From contig NW_026111752.1 of the NCBI RefSeq assembly GCF_024679095.1, forward strand, positions 233,695-297,694: a stretch of 64,000 nucleotides of DNA, read 5' to 3'. Under the pieces are notes generated by a model. The model was not told the DNA's origin. It was given only the letters and a program-made list of their open reading frames with translations, and made no database searches. This document shows positions 46,790 to 64,000 of this stretch, one piece after another (the stretch's first letter is position 1; every line of letters starts with the position of its first letter). Source of the DNA: Eriocheir sinensis. Lineage: Eukaryota; Arthropoda; Malacostraca; Decapoda; Varunidae. A program made the position numbers and the translations under genes.

Positions 46790-46945
46790 ATCGCATAACT
46801 GTCACATTAAAAAATAGACTAGATAAATTCATGGACAGCGATATTAGGTGGGGTTAGATACACGGGAGCTTAGGGTCAAAGGAGCTGCCTCGTACAGGCC
46901 TACCGGCCTCTTGTAGACTCCTGCGTTCTTATGTTCTTATGTTAA
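46790..46945 (+). pseudogene. LINE ORF2 end and 3' tail
   Basis: NRLDKFMDSDIRWG is the usual last block of a LINE ORF2 (FK.RLD...D.D), followed by a short 3' region ending in a repeated TTCTTATG. The same tail type recurs inverted at 55707. Confidence 0.65.
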
Positions 46946-47269
46946 CTGTTTCCCAACAGATGCACATATAGACATCAACAAAGAAATTGTAAGAGAAGAC
47001 CCATTCTTCCCCAGGCAAACGCAACGCACCACAGGACTCGCTCATCCCTATACAGTGACTGAAAAAATGACGGTTAACCCTTACCGTAACCGTCTTGAGC
47101 GCCAAGAGACTTTCATAGTGACATGAACTGTTTAACAGTTAACATTCTCTGTACGTACGTACGTTGCACCATCTTTATAATTATACTACCAAATTTGACA
47201 CACCAACTATAGAGGAATCATAATAAATCAGCTGCCTTAGCAGAATAATGTGCAGAGTTACAGCATCTT

Positions 47270-47505
47270 CCATTTAGCGTAACCCGTTTCTGGGTCGTGA
47301 TCTGTAGAGTCCCTCATAGAGTCCCGACAACCTAAGATTTGGACGCCATTATTGGCCCTGTGTTTTCGCCGCGCTTTTCAAACACTAGCACACGGTCTCG
47401 CGGCGAAGACAGGGCCAATAATGGCGTCCAAATCTTAGGCTGTCGGGACTCTATCTATCAAGGGACTCTACAAATCATGACCCAGAAACGGGTTACGCTA
47501 AATGG
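47270..47505. repeat. Near-perfect inverted repeat, ~108-bp arms
   Basis: The left arm starts CCATTTAGCGTAACCCG; the right arm ends with its complement at 47505. The arms differ at only a few bases and are separated by a loop of about 20 bp near 47380-47400. Foldback-type MITE or a secondary-structure element. No TSD confirmed. Confidence 0.9.
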
Positions 47506-47519
47506 AAAAGGCTATTACT

Positions 47520-48370
47520 TTAATTATATATTTTTTTCTGTGATGTTGTGGGGGGTGTATCTAGAAAAAGTAGTAATAGTTTTATAAATCTATACGTACT
47601 ACAGTTGAGTTCTGCTGAAAACATTCAAATTCCTGGAAATTTATTGATCGAGGCATATGTCACATTATGTGTTAGAAGGCTAGGCCAGTTTTTGCATTCC
47701 TTGCTGTTTCATTCACCGATATTTTGGTAGGGATACAAGAAGGAAATATGAAACACACATATAGTATAGTATGGACGAAATACAGCATCTGTGACAGCTC
47801 AACTTCAGCATTTTTTTTTTTTTTTTTTGCTGTTCTCTTGGTTAATTTTCTAGATTTGGTGCATAAATGTTCCAGCCTATTACAAAACTTTCATTCTGTA
47901 CTAGTTTCATATTCTGCTGCATTGAAAATCACGTATTAACAGGGGCTTTCCCATGCTTTCGCCATGGCTTTGGGCACCAGTGCCCACGAGAGGCGGGCGT
48001 GACGTCATCGTTCCCTGTGACATCAAAACAATGACGTCGGAGCGCAATATCCTTTCTCTCTCTGATCCATGATTCTAACTGCCGCCCCCATAAAGCTTCT
48101 ATTCAACAAAGAAACGTGGCCCCTCTGCCAGACCCACTCACTCCGTGAACCTCCTATGCAACACGCAACGTGGACTCTCTCCCATAACTACCAGACCTAC
48201 AAGGGTTGAGGTCATGGTATACTGATTGGTGGTTGTAATAGACTTCAGCGAACAGCTCCCCCATTTCCTGGGTGTACTTGACACTGACCTCACCTCCCCT
48301 TCCAAAACCATACATCTGGTTCATGGTGGGCATAGGAGAATCCCCGTTCAACGGAGACCCAGTCTAATAT
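47520..48370. other. Non-coding stretch
   Basis: A T run at 47810-47828; no gene recognised. Confidence 0.35.
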
Positions 48371-48374
48371 GGGA

Positions 48375-49326
<952 letters not shown>

Positions 49327-49557
49327 TGGCATGTAGCATTTTTTTTTTTTTTTGGGGGGGGGCGAAGGGAGGAACATAAATATTCTTCGTGTCTGTCTGT
49401 CTGTCTCCCTGCCTGGCTGGCTGGCTGATAACAAAATTTAAAAGAGTTGAAAAAGTAGTGTAATTTGGTTGAAATCTATTTATGTTCCTTCATTTTAAGT
49501 TTGTTGATATCACACCCGTAGCGATTTCCATCTAGTTTGTTAATATCACACCCGTAG

Positions 49558-49718
49558 TATAGAGGGGTTGCACGTGACGGCATCATCAGCGATCAGCTGA
49601 TCACTTCTCAGCTGCCCCGCAAAGGCCCGCCATTTTGGGCGGGAACATATTTACCGCAAGAGAGCTTTTCCCCGCCATGTTACTGTGTTGGTGTTTGTGT
49701 TAGTGGCCCATCTATCAC

Positions 49719-49769
<51 letters not shown>

Positions 49770-50213
49770 GTGGCCTATCTATTACTGTTACTGATAGGTG
49801 CTACACTGTCACTCGCGATAGGTAGACCGGGGCTGCCAAGTATACATAGGTCAGTGGGCTTTCTGGGAACCCCTTACGTTCTGATGCTCTTACTAAACAC
49901 CGCCCGGGGATGCCCGGGGTTAAATTAGTCCTATATTCATTGTTGTTATCATCAAATATATCCTGAAGTTTGATAATAAATGTATATACGGTGTGTCCAT
50001 CATCATTTGCCAGCCTAACGGATAGTTATATAAGGAAGCCTAGCATCACTGTCCAGATTTTTTGCATATTCACTTCGATTGAGATATGAAGACGGCAGGC
50101 ACGTGCCAGCCATCATCAGGGGGCAGGGGCTCAGCTGATCGCTCGTGCCTCCTAAAATGGCTGACAGTTGTTTTTCCCTAAAAGCGGTGTGACGTCAGTG
50201 CAACCCCTCTATA
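49558..50213. mobile_element. TIR element, probable TA target
   Basis: Left end TAGAGGGGTTGCAC at 49560, complement at 50198-50211, flanked by TA on both sides. Subterminal GATCAGCTGA-type motifs also mirror. 652 bp, no transposase. It contains (TG)n at 49719-49767. A 38-bp imperfect duplication (TATCACACCCGTAG) lies just outside the left end. Confidence 0.65.
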
Positions 50214-50219
50214 GTTGGG

Positions 50220-51289
50220 TGTAACCGACGTACATTTTGACTTTATCTCATTTTATTTCATCTCTTTTTTGACGTCCTGCCCTATAGCGATGGTAGGCTT
50301 TCCTTAACCCTACATTAGTATCCTGGGGTGTTTGAACACCCCCCAAAGACGTTTTTGATCACCGTCTTGAATTGGCAACACTTAGCTCCCTCTCCTTTCT
50401 AGTACCTTCCTGAATACGTGAGAGGAGAGACTACTGAAATGTTCACAGTCCCGTGCCAGGTCCTTTGAAATAAAGATGTCGTGCCCGGAAATTTGGGGCA
50501 CTAAATGATGTAAAAATAAAAGGGAATTCACCTATGGATATCTGATGGAAAACAAAGGGGACTCACCCTGGGGGTAGTTTTGCTGCCACCACCCAGAGAT
50601 CTACTGATGAACTATGTGACCGGTAGCTCACTGGGAACCTTAAGAGTATGTGTAGAGAAAGGACTAAGGATTTAATGAGGGATTTAAATGACCCAGAGCG
50701 AGACTGATCCCTTGGGCAAGGTAGCGAGGTGAGCGGGGCAGGCTCGGTGGCGGTAAATGGTTAGTTTAACTCACACCCGGCCGGACAACTCTCACAACGA
50801 GGAGTGACAAGAAATAAAGGCCTATATATAGGGGTGCTTACATTTATTCCTGTGACTTAGTTTAGAAGGTAGTACATAGGCATACCTGACGACACGGTTT
50901 ACAATTAATTCCTCATTGAAGGCACGATTTACCCGAAACTGACGGAAATGGGCGAATGGACACACGCCTGATTTCTAGTTTTCTCCTCTCACAATGGTAA
51001 CCAGAATAAGGCTGAGGATTCTCCACGAAATCTTTACCCTTGGGCGGGTGTACAATTATTGTAAAAAAAAAAAGGTACATATGATGTATGAAAGAGACTC
51101 AGAGAGGGGGAACGTTACATTTCCGGGAAAAAAAAATATACACGACGAGAACTATCTTTGTCGTAAAGACACAAACATACAGCCTCTTATTTCACTAAAC
51201 ACTTCTTACACTACAGGTAAGGCACAGATTACTGGCCTAAATACTCCCAAAAATACTTCCCGCAATAGGGGGTGCAGGAGGAAATTGTA
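50220..51289. other. Non-coding stretch
   Basis: An 18-bp palindrome GGGGTGTTTGAACACCCC at about 50324; otherwise no gene or element assigned. Confidence 0.35.
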
Positions 51290-51413
51290 AGGGGGACTAT
51301 ACCCGTGTAATGGGCTGTGTGTTCCTACACTAAGTACGCTAGACTTGGTGATGTTAAAATTCATCTACCATTTCTCTGACCAAGCTGACAGTTTGTTGAG
51401 ATCCTCCTGCAGT
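51290..51413 (-). pseudogene. LINE RT fragment abutting the 18S piece
   Basis: Minus strand reads LQEDLNKLSAWSEKW, stop, MNFNITKSSVLSVGTHSP, the conserved RT block (DL..L..W...W.M.FN..K). The junction with 18S sequence is immediate. Confidence 0.7.
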
Positions 51414-51795
51414 GGGTAACGGGGAATCAGGGTTCGATTCCGGAGAGGGAGCCTGAGAAACGGCTACCACATCTAAGGAAGGCAGCAGGCACGCAAATTA
51501 CACACTCCCGGCACGGGGAGGTAGTGACGAAAAATAACGATGCGAGACTCATCCGAGGCCTCGCAATCGGAATGAGTACACTTTAAATCCTTTAACGAGG
51601 ATCTATTGGAGGGCAAGTCTGGTGCCAGCAGCCGCGGTAATTCCAGCTCCAATAGCGTATATTAAAGTTGTTGCGGCTAAAAAGCTCGTAGTTGGATTTC
51701 ATTTCTGTACTGACGGTTCACCGCCCGGTGCATACTGTCACGCTCCGAACAGCCACAACAGCCCACTGGCTCGCCTCGCTTCCCGAGTTCTGCGC
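51414..51795 (+). rRNA. 18S rRNA fragment
   Basis: Canonical SSU sequence from GGGTAACGGGGAATCAGGGT through GAGAAACGGCTACCACATC, GTGCCAGCAGCCGCGGTAA and AATAGCGTATATTAAAGTTG to GCTCGTAGTTGGATTTC, then into the V4 region. Both rDNA flanks are missing, so this is a fragment outside the rDNA array or a misjoin. The conserved parts look undamaged. The end within V4 is approximate. Confidence 0.92.
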
Positions 51796-51955
51796 ACTGA
51801 CGTGACGTCACTCAGATGCGGGGTGGGTGGTGGCTGGGAGGTTGGTTGGGTACGGGGTACGGGCGGGGAAGGGAGAGCATGTTTACCAGAAAGAAAAAGG
51901 GTGGATAGGAAGAGTAACTACGACAGACTCACCTTACTCTCATGTACACACAGAC

Positions 51956-52396
<441 letters not shown>

Positions 52397-52580
52397 TTTC
52401 TTTACTTATTTGCACTGGCAAGTAAAGCCAAATTATCTTTCCTTCATCATCAGCAGTAACCCACATTGGCAAATGCAAGAAAAGGGTAAGAAAATTCAGC
52501 ATAAAATGATTAACCAATGTATATTAAAAGTAACATGATAAATAATTGCACACCTAGTTTTACCTTTAACAGTGTTGTAG

Positions 52581-57013
<4,433 letters not shown>

Positions 57014-57382
57014 CTGAAAATAGGAAACCAGCAAATAATTCATTTAAATGAAATTATTGTGTTCACAGGAGTTTTGAGACCAAGAAACCGTTAATAGTTG
57101 TAAGAATTGAATTCCAAACGTTTTTTGAATCTTAACATAGAACCGCTAATAAGAATAATGATGAAAAATAAAATACATTTGAAATTCATTGATTTTATTG
57201 CAAAAATATACAAGTGATAAGACTAAAATGTTCCTCAATAATCAAGAAGCAATCTGATACAGGCAACTTGTTAACTTCACAGAGACAATATTTCTCTTCT
57301 TTACAATAGGACTTTTCACATGTATAAGCATCACTGACATGGTGAAACTGAACACGCAATGTACTGTCTAATCACTTACATA

Positions 57383-57552
57383 GTCTCTGACATAATCCCT
57401 CTCATCCTTGGCCAGTAATAATAAGAGGCAATGTTTTCATCTGTGGTATGTTGACCACAGTGGCTAGCATCATCATGATACTGGGCACAATATGTCCTCC
57501 TGATGCAGGAGAACCTGCCAACTCCTCCCCTCGGCCCCTTTGATGAGATATA
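57383..57552 (-). pseudogene. Exon resembling a gypsy-integrase zinc (H2C2) region
   Basis: Minus strand, acceptor TTTTACAG before 57552 and donor GTAAGTG after 57383. One frame reads KLYLIKGAEGRSWQVLLHQE. The next frame reads DDASHCGQHTTDENIASYYY then WPRMRGIMSETM, the H-x3-H...YYWP..M pattern of the integrase zinc region in gypsy/Ginger integrases and host genes such as GIN1, KRBA2 and SCAND3. A one-base break lies between. The Cys pair and DDE core are absent here. Confidence 0.5.
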
Positions 57553-57569
57553 GTTTATCTGTAAAATCA

Positions 57570-57993
57570 TGCATGAGAATTTTCAGCAATCGCATTGTCC
57601 ATTGCGCTTCGTTTTCCCTTTAACCCAGCGCGTGTGCACACACACACATACACACATATTTGTAACTTTATATCCAGACACATGCTTTTGTTCGTGCCAT
57701 ATACATATAAAATATCTGGCATTTGGCAATAGGAACACAGACAATAAACTTCTTTTTTTTTCAGTATTTATAATGTATGAGTTTTTGGTTGAATCTTGGA
57801 TTTTTCCCCTTAATGGCACTGTGTTTTATAAGGCAGAAGGTATAGGCCCCATTTTTACAATGACTCACACAGGCATGCATGTCAGCAAGAAGCACTGCAG
57901 TGACGAGACACAACACATCAAACATGCGACCTAGATATCAATATCCAATTTTTCACTCACCACCAACAAAAGGGAAAATAAGGTCAAGGTCAA
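57570..57993. other. Intron-like or intergenic stretch
   Basis: Short (AC)n near 57633-57650; nothing recognised. Confidence 0.3.
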
Positions 57994-58378
57994 TGGCGTC
58001 GTTAGCTTTGGGCTTCCGGGGCTTGAGCCCCGAATGTTTTGACTCTAGCCCCGAACCTTCTTTCACCCCCGGGCCCCGTGCCCCTGTCCCTCCAAAAATA
58101 ATAAATAAATATTATCCACTGTTTGAACGGAGTTGATGTTATTGATGTAGCTCATACTAAAGATTACATTTTGAAGCCATATACCAGTAGTTTGAGCAGT
58201 TTGTAGTTTACTGTGCAATCTGGTAGTGTAGCTGTATGAGTTTATCTTAGGTGCATGGTGGTCAATGCAAACAGGTCCCCCCCACACACACACATTTTTT
58301 TTTCGCTCACTGTTAACTTCAGCCCCTGATGTTTTTCTCTTAGCCTCGAATGTTTTTGAACCCTAGAAACGCCCCTGG
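57994..58378. mobile_element. MITE with GGGCGT-type ends
   Basis: Left end TGGCGTCGTTAGC at 57994, right end GAAACGCCCCTGG at 58378, imperfect inverted repeats. TCAA flanks both sides (57990-57993, 58379-58382). Internal GGGGCTTGAGCCCCGAATGT blocks also mirror. 385 bp, no ORF. Confidence 0.6.
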
Positions 58379-58382
58379 TCAA

Positions 58383-59163
<781 letters not shown>

Positions 59164-59224
59164 GTATGAGGTTTCTGTGGAATAAAATTATTCAGCTATT
59201 CATCGGTAATTTATCAAATTTACC

Positions 59225-59343
59225 TTCATCAAGCGAGCATTTTTCTTTTAATCTCTTCAGGTTCTTTTTGCGTGGCAACATATTTGGCTCTTCCCCTCGC
59301 AGCCACTGCTTCACAGTGTGCAAACGCACAAACTCTTGTTCAC
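59225..59343 (-). pseudogene. Exon upstream of the integrase-zinc-like exon
   Basis: Minus strand, acceptor ATTTTCAG before 59343, donor GTAAAT after 59225. Reads [20 protein letters not shown] then [19 protein letters not shown]. In integrase-zinc-bearing host and transposon proteins a segment like this (yL..G..P...RK...R.......dG) precedes the KLY...W.V block. Its phase (one base carried) fits the exon at 57383-57552. No database match could be checked. Confidence 0.45.
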
Positions 59344-59369
59344 TGAAAATGAACATACATTCTTAATAA

Positions 59370-59857
59370 GAATATTGTTGCAGCCATCAGATAACAATAT
59401 GTTGGGAGTCTAAAAACATTATAGGTCTACCAAAATTCTTCTGGCTTACATAAGGCAGTCCCCTGTCTGACCTAGCTTGGGTGGTAATTCAAAACCAATA
59501 GTTCCCTTATGAAAAACAATTTAATTGACTATCATAGTGGAGATGTGGGCTCTCAAATTTCTGGGCACTATAATATCCAATGTATTTTAACTTTGTCAAT
59601 TTCTGACAAGGGGGTGTTGGGTTTACTCACCTGGATGGCTATCCTTAACTCACCAATCAAATGGTTCATAAAGGAAATTTGGTAATATATAAATGAGGCA
59701 GCTAGAATCTGCTGGGACGCCAGGACTAACAGTAGTTTAGTACTAAGATGGTGTAATTACAGTTTAAGGAACTGGATAGTGTGCCATATGTATCATCCAA
59801 GAATAACCTGCTCTAGTATGGATAATATTGTGGGGTTTAGTCTATGTATAGTTATAT
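59370..59857. other. Non-coding stretch
   Basis: No feature recognised. Confidence 0.3.
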
Positions 59858-60830
59858 ATTGCCAAGTGGCCTAAGACTACCCACATGCTGTCCTGAAAAC
59901 CACCTATCGACCCGGACTCTAGAAGAAACTCAACAGTGCAAGTGGAATCAAGAATGAGCTCCGGGGGGAAGCATGAGCCAATAATAATGGCGCCATTAGA
60001 AAACAAGTGCCTGCACCATGACGGGCTAGGGCCGACCATCAGGCCCCTACGGATAAGCCTACTGGCGCTATAGGCCACATGTAAAACAAAAAAAAATGGA
60101 TCCCCTAATAATGAGGATAAAAATTTCTTAAATGGAATCAACACCCACAACCTTATCAGGTAACAAAGGAATTCTAATGATCAATTAATTTTATGCTAAA
60201 AAAATAGCATCTATATTCAACATTAGTATGGGGTTTATGAAAGTTTAATGTGTGACCTCTGGTGACATTCATGGTACTGGTAGCAGGGAGGAAAAGGTCA
60301 AGTGGGGCAACTGTCGATTCTCCACGGAATATCCTCCAACAGTGAATTAAATCTGATCTAAGTAGCCTACTACATACTGAGTGAAGACTTCAGAGTTCTT
60401 GTGCAATCAAAATAGTTTAGCTCTGAGAGACTGTCAATCAGTTAGGTCCATCTGGTAAGGGGACCCTAACTCTAACAAAGGATTTTAGAAAGGGATACCA
60501 TGAACTCAATATTTGTGCAAAGAGTGGACCTCAACAAATTGTTAGCCAGTCCTGCTGCTTTACTGACTGTGCTTTTGAGGTGAGAGTGGAATTTTAGACT
60601 GTTATCAACCAGAATACCCAAGAGTCTATGTACGGGTTCCAGAGACAAGTCTGACATCTTAGTACTACACTCTTATTGGTGTTAAAATGCAGTCCCCATG
60701 AGAAAGCTACCCTATGGATAGCATCTATATCCCTCTGACAAAGAGATAGGTCGAAAGATAGGGTGGTGCAAAAGTCATACTGACCAGGTGGCGTTAGGTT
60801 CTGACTAGGAGCATTAGTACTGACCAAGTG
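59858..60830 (-). pseudogene. LINE RT C-terminal fragment with 3' UTR
   Basis: Minus strand: FDLSLCQRDIDAIHRVAFSW, LHFNTNKSVVLRC; then in another frame LLGILVDNSLKFHSHLKSTV, KAAGLANNLLRSTLC, the RT palm-to-thumb region. Degraded sequence to about 60170 resembles the ORF2 C-terminus. From about 60090 to 59858 is a non-coding 3' region sharing GCCAAGTGGCCTAAGACTAC with the SINE-like repeat at 17.8 kb. Multiple stops. Confidence 0.7.
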
Positions 60831-60839
60831 GCATTAGGG

Positions 60840-61607
60840 TCTGACCAGGTTGGGTTAGGTTTCATTTAGATTATATTGAGGCACAGACAATTTTTTCCTG
60901 TGCATTTCATGATGGTTTTCCTTATGAAGATAGTTTCTTTTTCAGGAATAATATAAAATTGTCAACTTGAAAATTGAAAAATTGACACACTTCTATTGTT
61001 TTCCAGAGAAAAAAATATTCCATTTGAATAAACGGTTTATAAATACAGTATTAAGATTAGGACCTGTCTCCTAATGGCAGATAAATGTACATTCTTCTGG
61101 TAGATTTAGATGTGTTTTAAATTAATCTCCTAATTGTCATAATTCAGTTTTTATCACCCCATTCCTCCTCAGAAACTACACATTTGTGACGAAATCAATT
61201 AGCAAAGCAATCAAAACACCAAAAATGAATAAGTTCCCCTATCTCATTGCAAAAAAAATTCTTGTTTTTAATGAAGAACTTAGGTCACATACAACACAAC
61301 GGCGTATATCTTACTGTCAGAATGTTCATTCCTGAGATATTATTTTTTATATAATTTATCATTTCCTCCAGAGTCCATCCACATTAACCTGCACCATGAT
61401 GGTCTGCGGGGGAAGAAGGGGAGTAAAGGGGGTAGAGGAGGGGATTCAAATCTAAACGTGCTGACCCGATGGCGATAAGTACTCAACAAAGTGATGATAG
61501 TAATGGCCAAAGTGGCGTTAGGTACTGATCCAGTGCATATAAGTACCAACCAATGTATTAAGTTAGATTAGGTTAGGGAATATTGCCCAAAACTGCAACT
61601 TTACCAC
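60840..61607. other. Non-coding stretch before LINE copy 2
   Basis: Short diverged repeats of CTGACCAAGTGGCRTTAGG at 60780-60870 and again near 61460-61540. These may be the LINE 5' UTR or a local tandem repeat. Confidence 0.35.
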
Positions 61608-64000
61608 ATGCTTTCAACACCGGAGAGTAGTTCAGCATGCTCTCTAAAGACAGATCCTCTCTTTATCCACACCACACTACATTCACATAACATATACACC
61701 TTTTTCCAAAAATCAAAATTCAAAATGGCTCAATTAAGCAATGCCTCGGAGTCCCCGCCTGGGGGGGGGACCACAAATTCCCCCAGGGAGGACTCCCCTT
61801 CTGGCTGCCGACCCGAGAGGTGTCTTGATAACTCCTCGAACCTCTTTCTTCTCAATTTCTGCAACATTCGCGGTCTTCGCTCTAATTTTCATTCTGTGGA
61901 ACATCATCTCTCCTCCTCTAAACCTCACCTTCTCTTCCTTACCGAAACACATGTTTCTGAGGCTACTGACAGCAATCTCTACTCTGTTCCCTCCTACTAT
62001 CTCTATCCTAAATTTCAATCCAAAGCTGGATGTTGCGCCTACGTGCGCAACGACATCACTTGCTCTCGTGCCCACGACCTTGACTCTTCTGAATTTTCCA
62101 CCATCTGGTTAAGACTTCACTGTCATTCTATTACTAAATACATCTGTGCTGTTTATCTCTCACCTAACTCTACCAACTATGTAAAATTCTTTGACTATTT
62201 GAATTCTAAAGTGGAGCACATCTTGACCCACTCTCCCTTCGCTGAAATCTCCATCCTAGGAGATTTCAATGTTCACCACCAGCTTTGGCTTTCATCCTCT
62301 TTCACTGACCATCCTGGTGAACAAGCCTACAACTTTGCTATCCTCAACGACCTAGAGCAGTTGGTCCAGCACCCTACACGTATTCCTGACCGTCTTGGAG
62401 ATCGGCCCAACATTCTAGACCTCTTCCTTACCTCAAACCCTTCTGCTTATTCTGTCAAACTGTTCTCTCCGTTGGGCTCCTCCGATCACAATCTTATTTC
62501 TGCATCCTGTCCTATCGCTCCTGTACATCCTCTGGACCCACCGAAGAGGCGATGCTTCTGGCATTTTGCTTCAGCTCGGTGGGACGACCTGAGGATGTAC
62601 TTTTCCGATTTCCCGTGGAATGATTATTGCTTCCAGGATAGAGACCCCTCTGTGTGTGCTCAGCGCATCACAGAGGTGATTGTCTCTGGAATGGAGGCAT
62701 ACATTCCTCGTTCTTTCTCTACTCCTCACGCTAAAAAGCCTTGGTTTAATCACGCTTGTTCTCGTGCTGTCAATGATAGAGAGGTAGCTCACAAAAGATA
62801 CCAGAGCCTTCAAACTAATGCTAATTATGAACTTTACATTTCTGCCCGAAATCGTGCCAAATCTATTCTCCGACTAACCAAAAATTCTTTCATTAATAGA
62901 AAATGTCAAAACCTTGCTTTCTCTAACTCTTCCCGTGACTTCTGGCATCTAGCCAAAACATCTCCTCCAACTTCACTTCTTCATCTTTCCCTCCACTCCT
63001 CAGTCCTGACGGCAACACTGCCGTCTCATCTATCTCTAAGGCTGAACTCTTCTCTCAAACTTTTTCTAAAAACTCCACTCTGGACGATTCTGGGCATATT
63101 CCTCCTACTCATCCCCCCTCTGACTCCTTTATGCCTGTTATAAAGATTCTTCAAAATGATGTTTTCTATGCCCTCTCTGGCCTCAATCCTCAGAAGGCTT
63201 ATGGACCTGATGGAGTGCCTCCTATTGTCCTTAAAAACTGTGCCTCCGTGCTGTCACCCTGCCTGGTCAAACTCTTTCGCCTCTGCCTGTCAACATCTAC
63301 CTTTCCTTCTTGCTGGAAGTATGCCTTCACACAACCTGTACCTAAGAAGGGTGACCGCTCCAATCCCTCAAACTACCGTCCTATTGCTTTACTTTCTTGT
63401 CTATCTAAAGCTTTTGAATCAATCCTTAACCGTAAGATTCAAAAGCACCTTTCCACTTCTGACCTTCTATCTGATCGCCAGTATGGGTTCCGCAAGGGGC
63501 GTTCTACTGGTGATCTCCTAGCCTTCTTAACTGACTCTTGGTCATCCTCTCTTAGCCGTTTCGGTGGAACTTTTGCTATTGCGCTGGACATATCAAAAGC
63601 TTTTGATAGGGTCTGGCACAAATCTTTGCTTTCTAAACTACCCTCCTACGGTTTATATCCTTCTCTCTGTACCTTTATCTCCAGTTTCCTTTCTGACCGT
63701 TCTATTTCTGCCGTGGTAGACGGTCACTGTTCTTCCCCTAAATCTATTAACAGTGGTGTCCCACAGGGTTCTGTCCTATCTCCCACTCTTTTTCTGTTGT
63801 TCATTGGTGATCTTCTTTCCAAAACGAACTGTCCTATCCATTCCTACGCCGATGATTCCACTCTGCATTATTCAACTTCTTTTAATAGAAGACCCACCCT
63901 TCAGGAACTTAACGACTCAAGGCTGGAGGCTGCAGAACGCTTAGCCTCAGACCTTACTATTATTTCCGATTGGGGCAAGAAGAACCTGGTGTCCTTCAAC
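61608..64000 (+). CDS. EN-RT LINE (jockey/BS-like), copy 2, runs off the window
   Basis: Open from 61608; the likely start is Met at 61724 ([15 protein letters not shown]). Endonuclease block ([39 protein letters not shown]), linker ([20 protein letters not shown]), then RT ([84 protein letters not shown] near 63846). One base is missing from an A run near 62957 relative to copy 1, shifting EN and RT into different frames; otherwise the RT is open to base 64000. FIGDLL replaces the usual FINDLL. It is nearly the same sequence as copy 1 but has ~180 bp more 5' sequence. EN-RT proteins nick chromosomal DNA and reverse-transcribe their RNA there. Confidence 0.92.

Overview
The window looks like repeat-dense, gene-poor DNA from an arthropod, most likely a decapod crustacean. 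The evidence is long (TA)n, (TC)n/(GA)n and (AC)n microsatellites every few kb, often TC tracts joined directly to AC tracts; a canonical metazoan 18S rRNA fragment; CCTAA-type (arthropod TTAGG) telomere-like repeats; and an EN-RT LINE family of a type I associate with decapods. I see no convincing single-copy host gene. Nearly every coding segment belongs to a mobile element or to a gene derived from one.

Layout: 1-3.1 kb, broken BED/hAT transposase (- strand). 3.66-11.36 kb, a short non-autonomous hAT element (8-bp TSD CTCTAGAC) carrying a complete 6,997-bp Academ-like DNA transposon (3-bp TSD AAT, ~634-bp terminal inverted repeats, one 1,434-aa ORF). 11.7-12.1 kb, Tc1-like transposase remnant. 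12.3-15.3 kb, EN-RT LINE copy 1. 15.5-20.3 kb, a spliced PIF/Harbinger nuclease gene with a convergent Myb-partner exon. 20.96-26.70 kb, a complete Ty3/gypsy element with matching 410-bp LTRs. 27.2-32.0 kb, divergent LSU rRNA-like pieces around a degenerate multi-exon tyrosine-recombinase-like gene broken by a solo gypsy LTR. 32.2-33.4 kb, LINE ORF1 with an SGNH esterase. 33.6-36.1 kb, a ~59-bp satellite split by a TIR element. 36.3-38 kb, tRNA-like sequence, MADF remnant and a foldback element. 40.6-43.6 kb, THAP9/P-element-like pseudogene. 43.6-47 kb, LINE debris, a MITE with telomere-like repeats and a Tc1 head. 47-52.4 kb, palindrome, microsatellites, TIR element and 18S fragment. 52.6-57.0 kb, an apparently intact spliced THAP9-like gene with a triplicated exon. 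57.4-59.3 kb, two exons of a gypsy-integrase-zinc-like gene. 59.9-60.8 kb, LINE debris. 61.6 kb to the end, LINE copy 2.

How parts work together: each autonomous element pairs a catalytic protein with its own termini (Academ nuclease with long TIRs; Harbinger nuclease with a Myb partner; gypsy gag-pol between LTRs). The most interesting item is the Academ-like protein, in which all seven FEN1/XPG-type acidic positions can be placed. Many frame breaks fall in homopolymer runs, including several in a gypsy element whose LTRs look identical, so some 'pseudogenes' here may be consensus-sequence indel errors.
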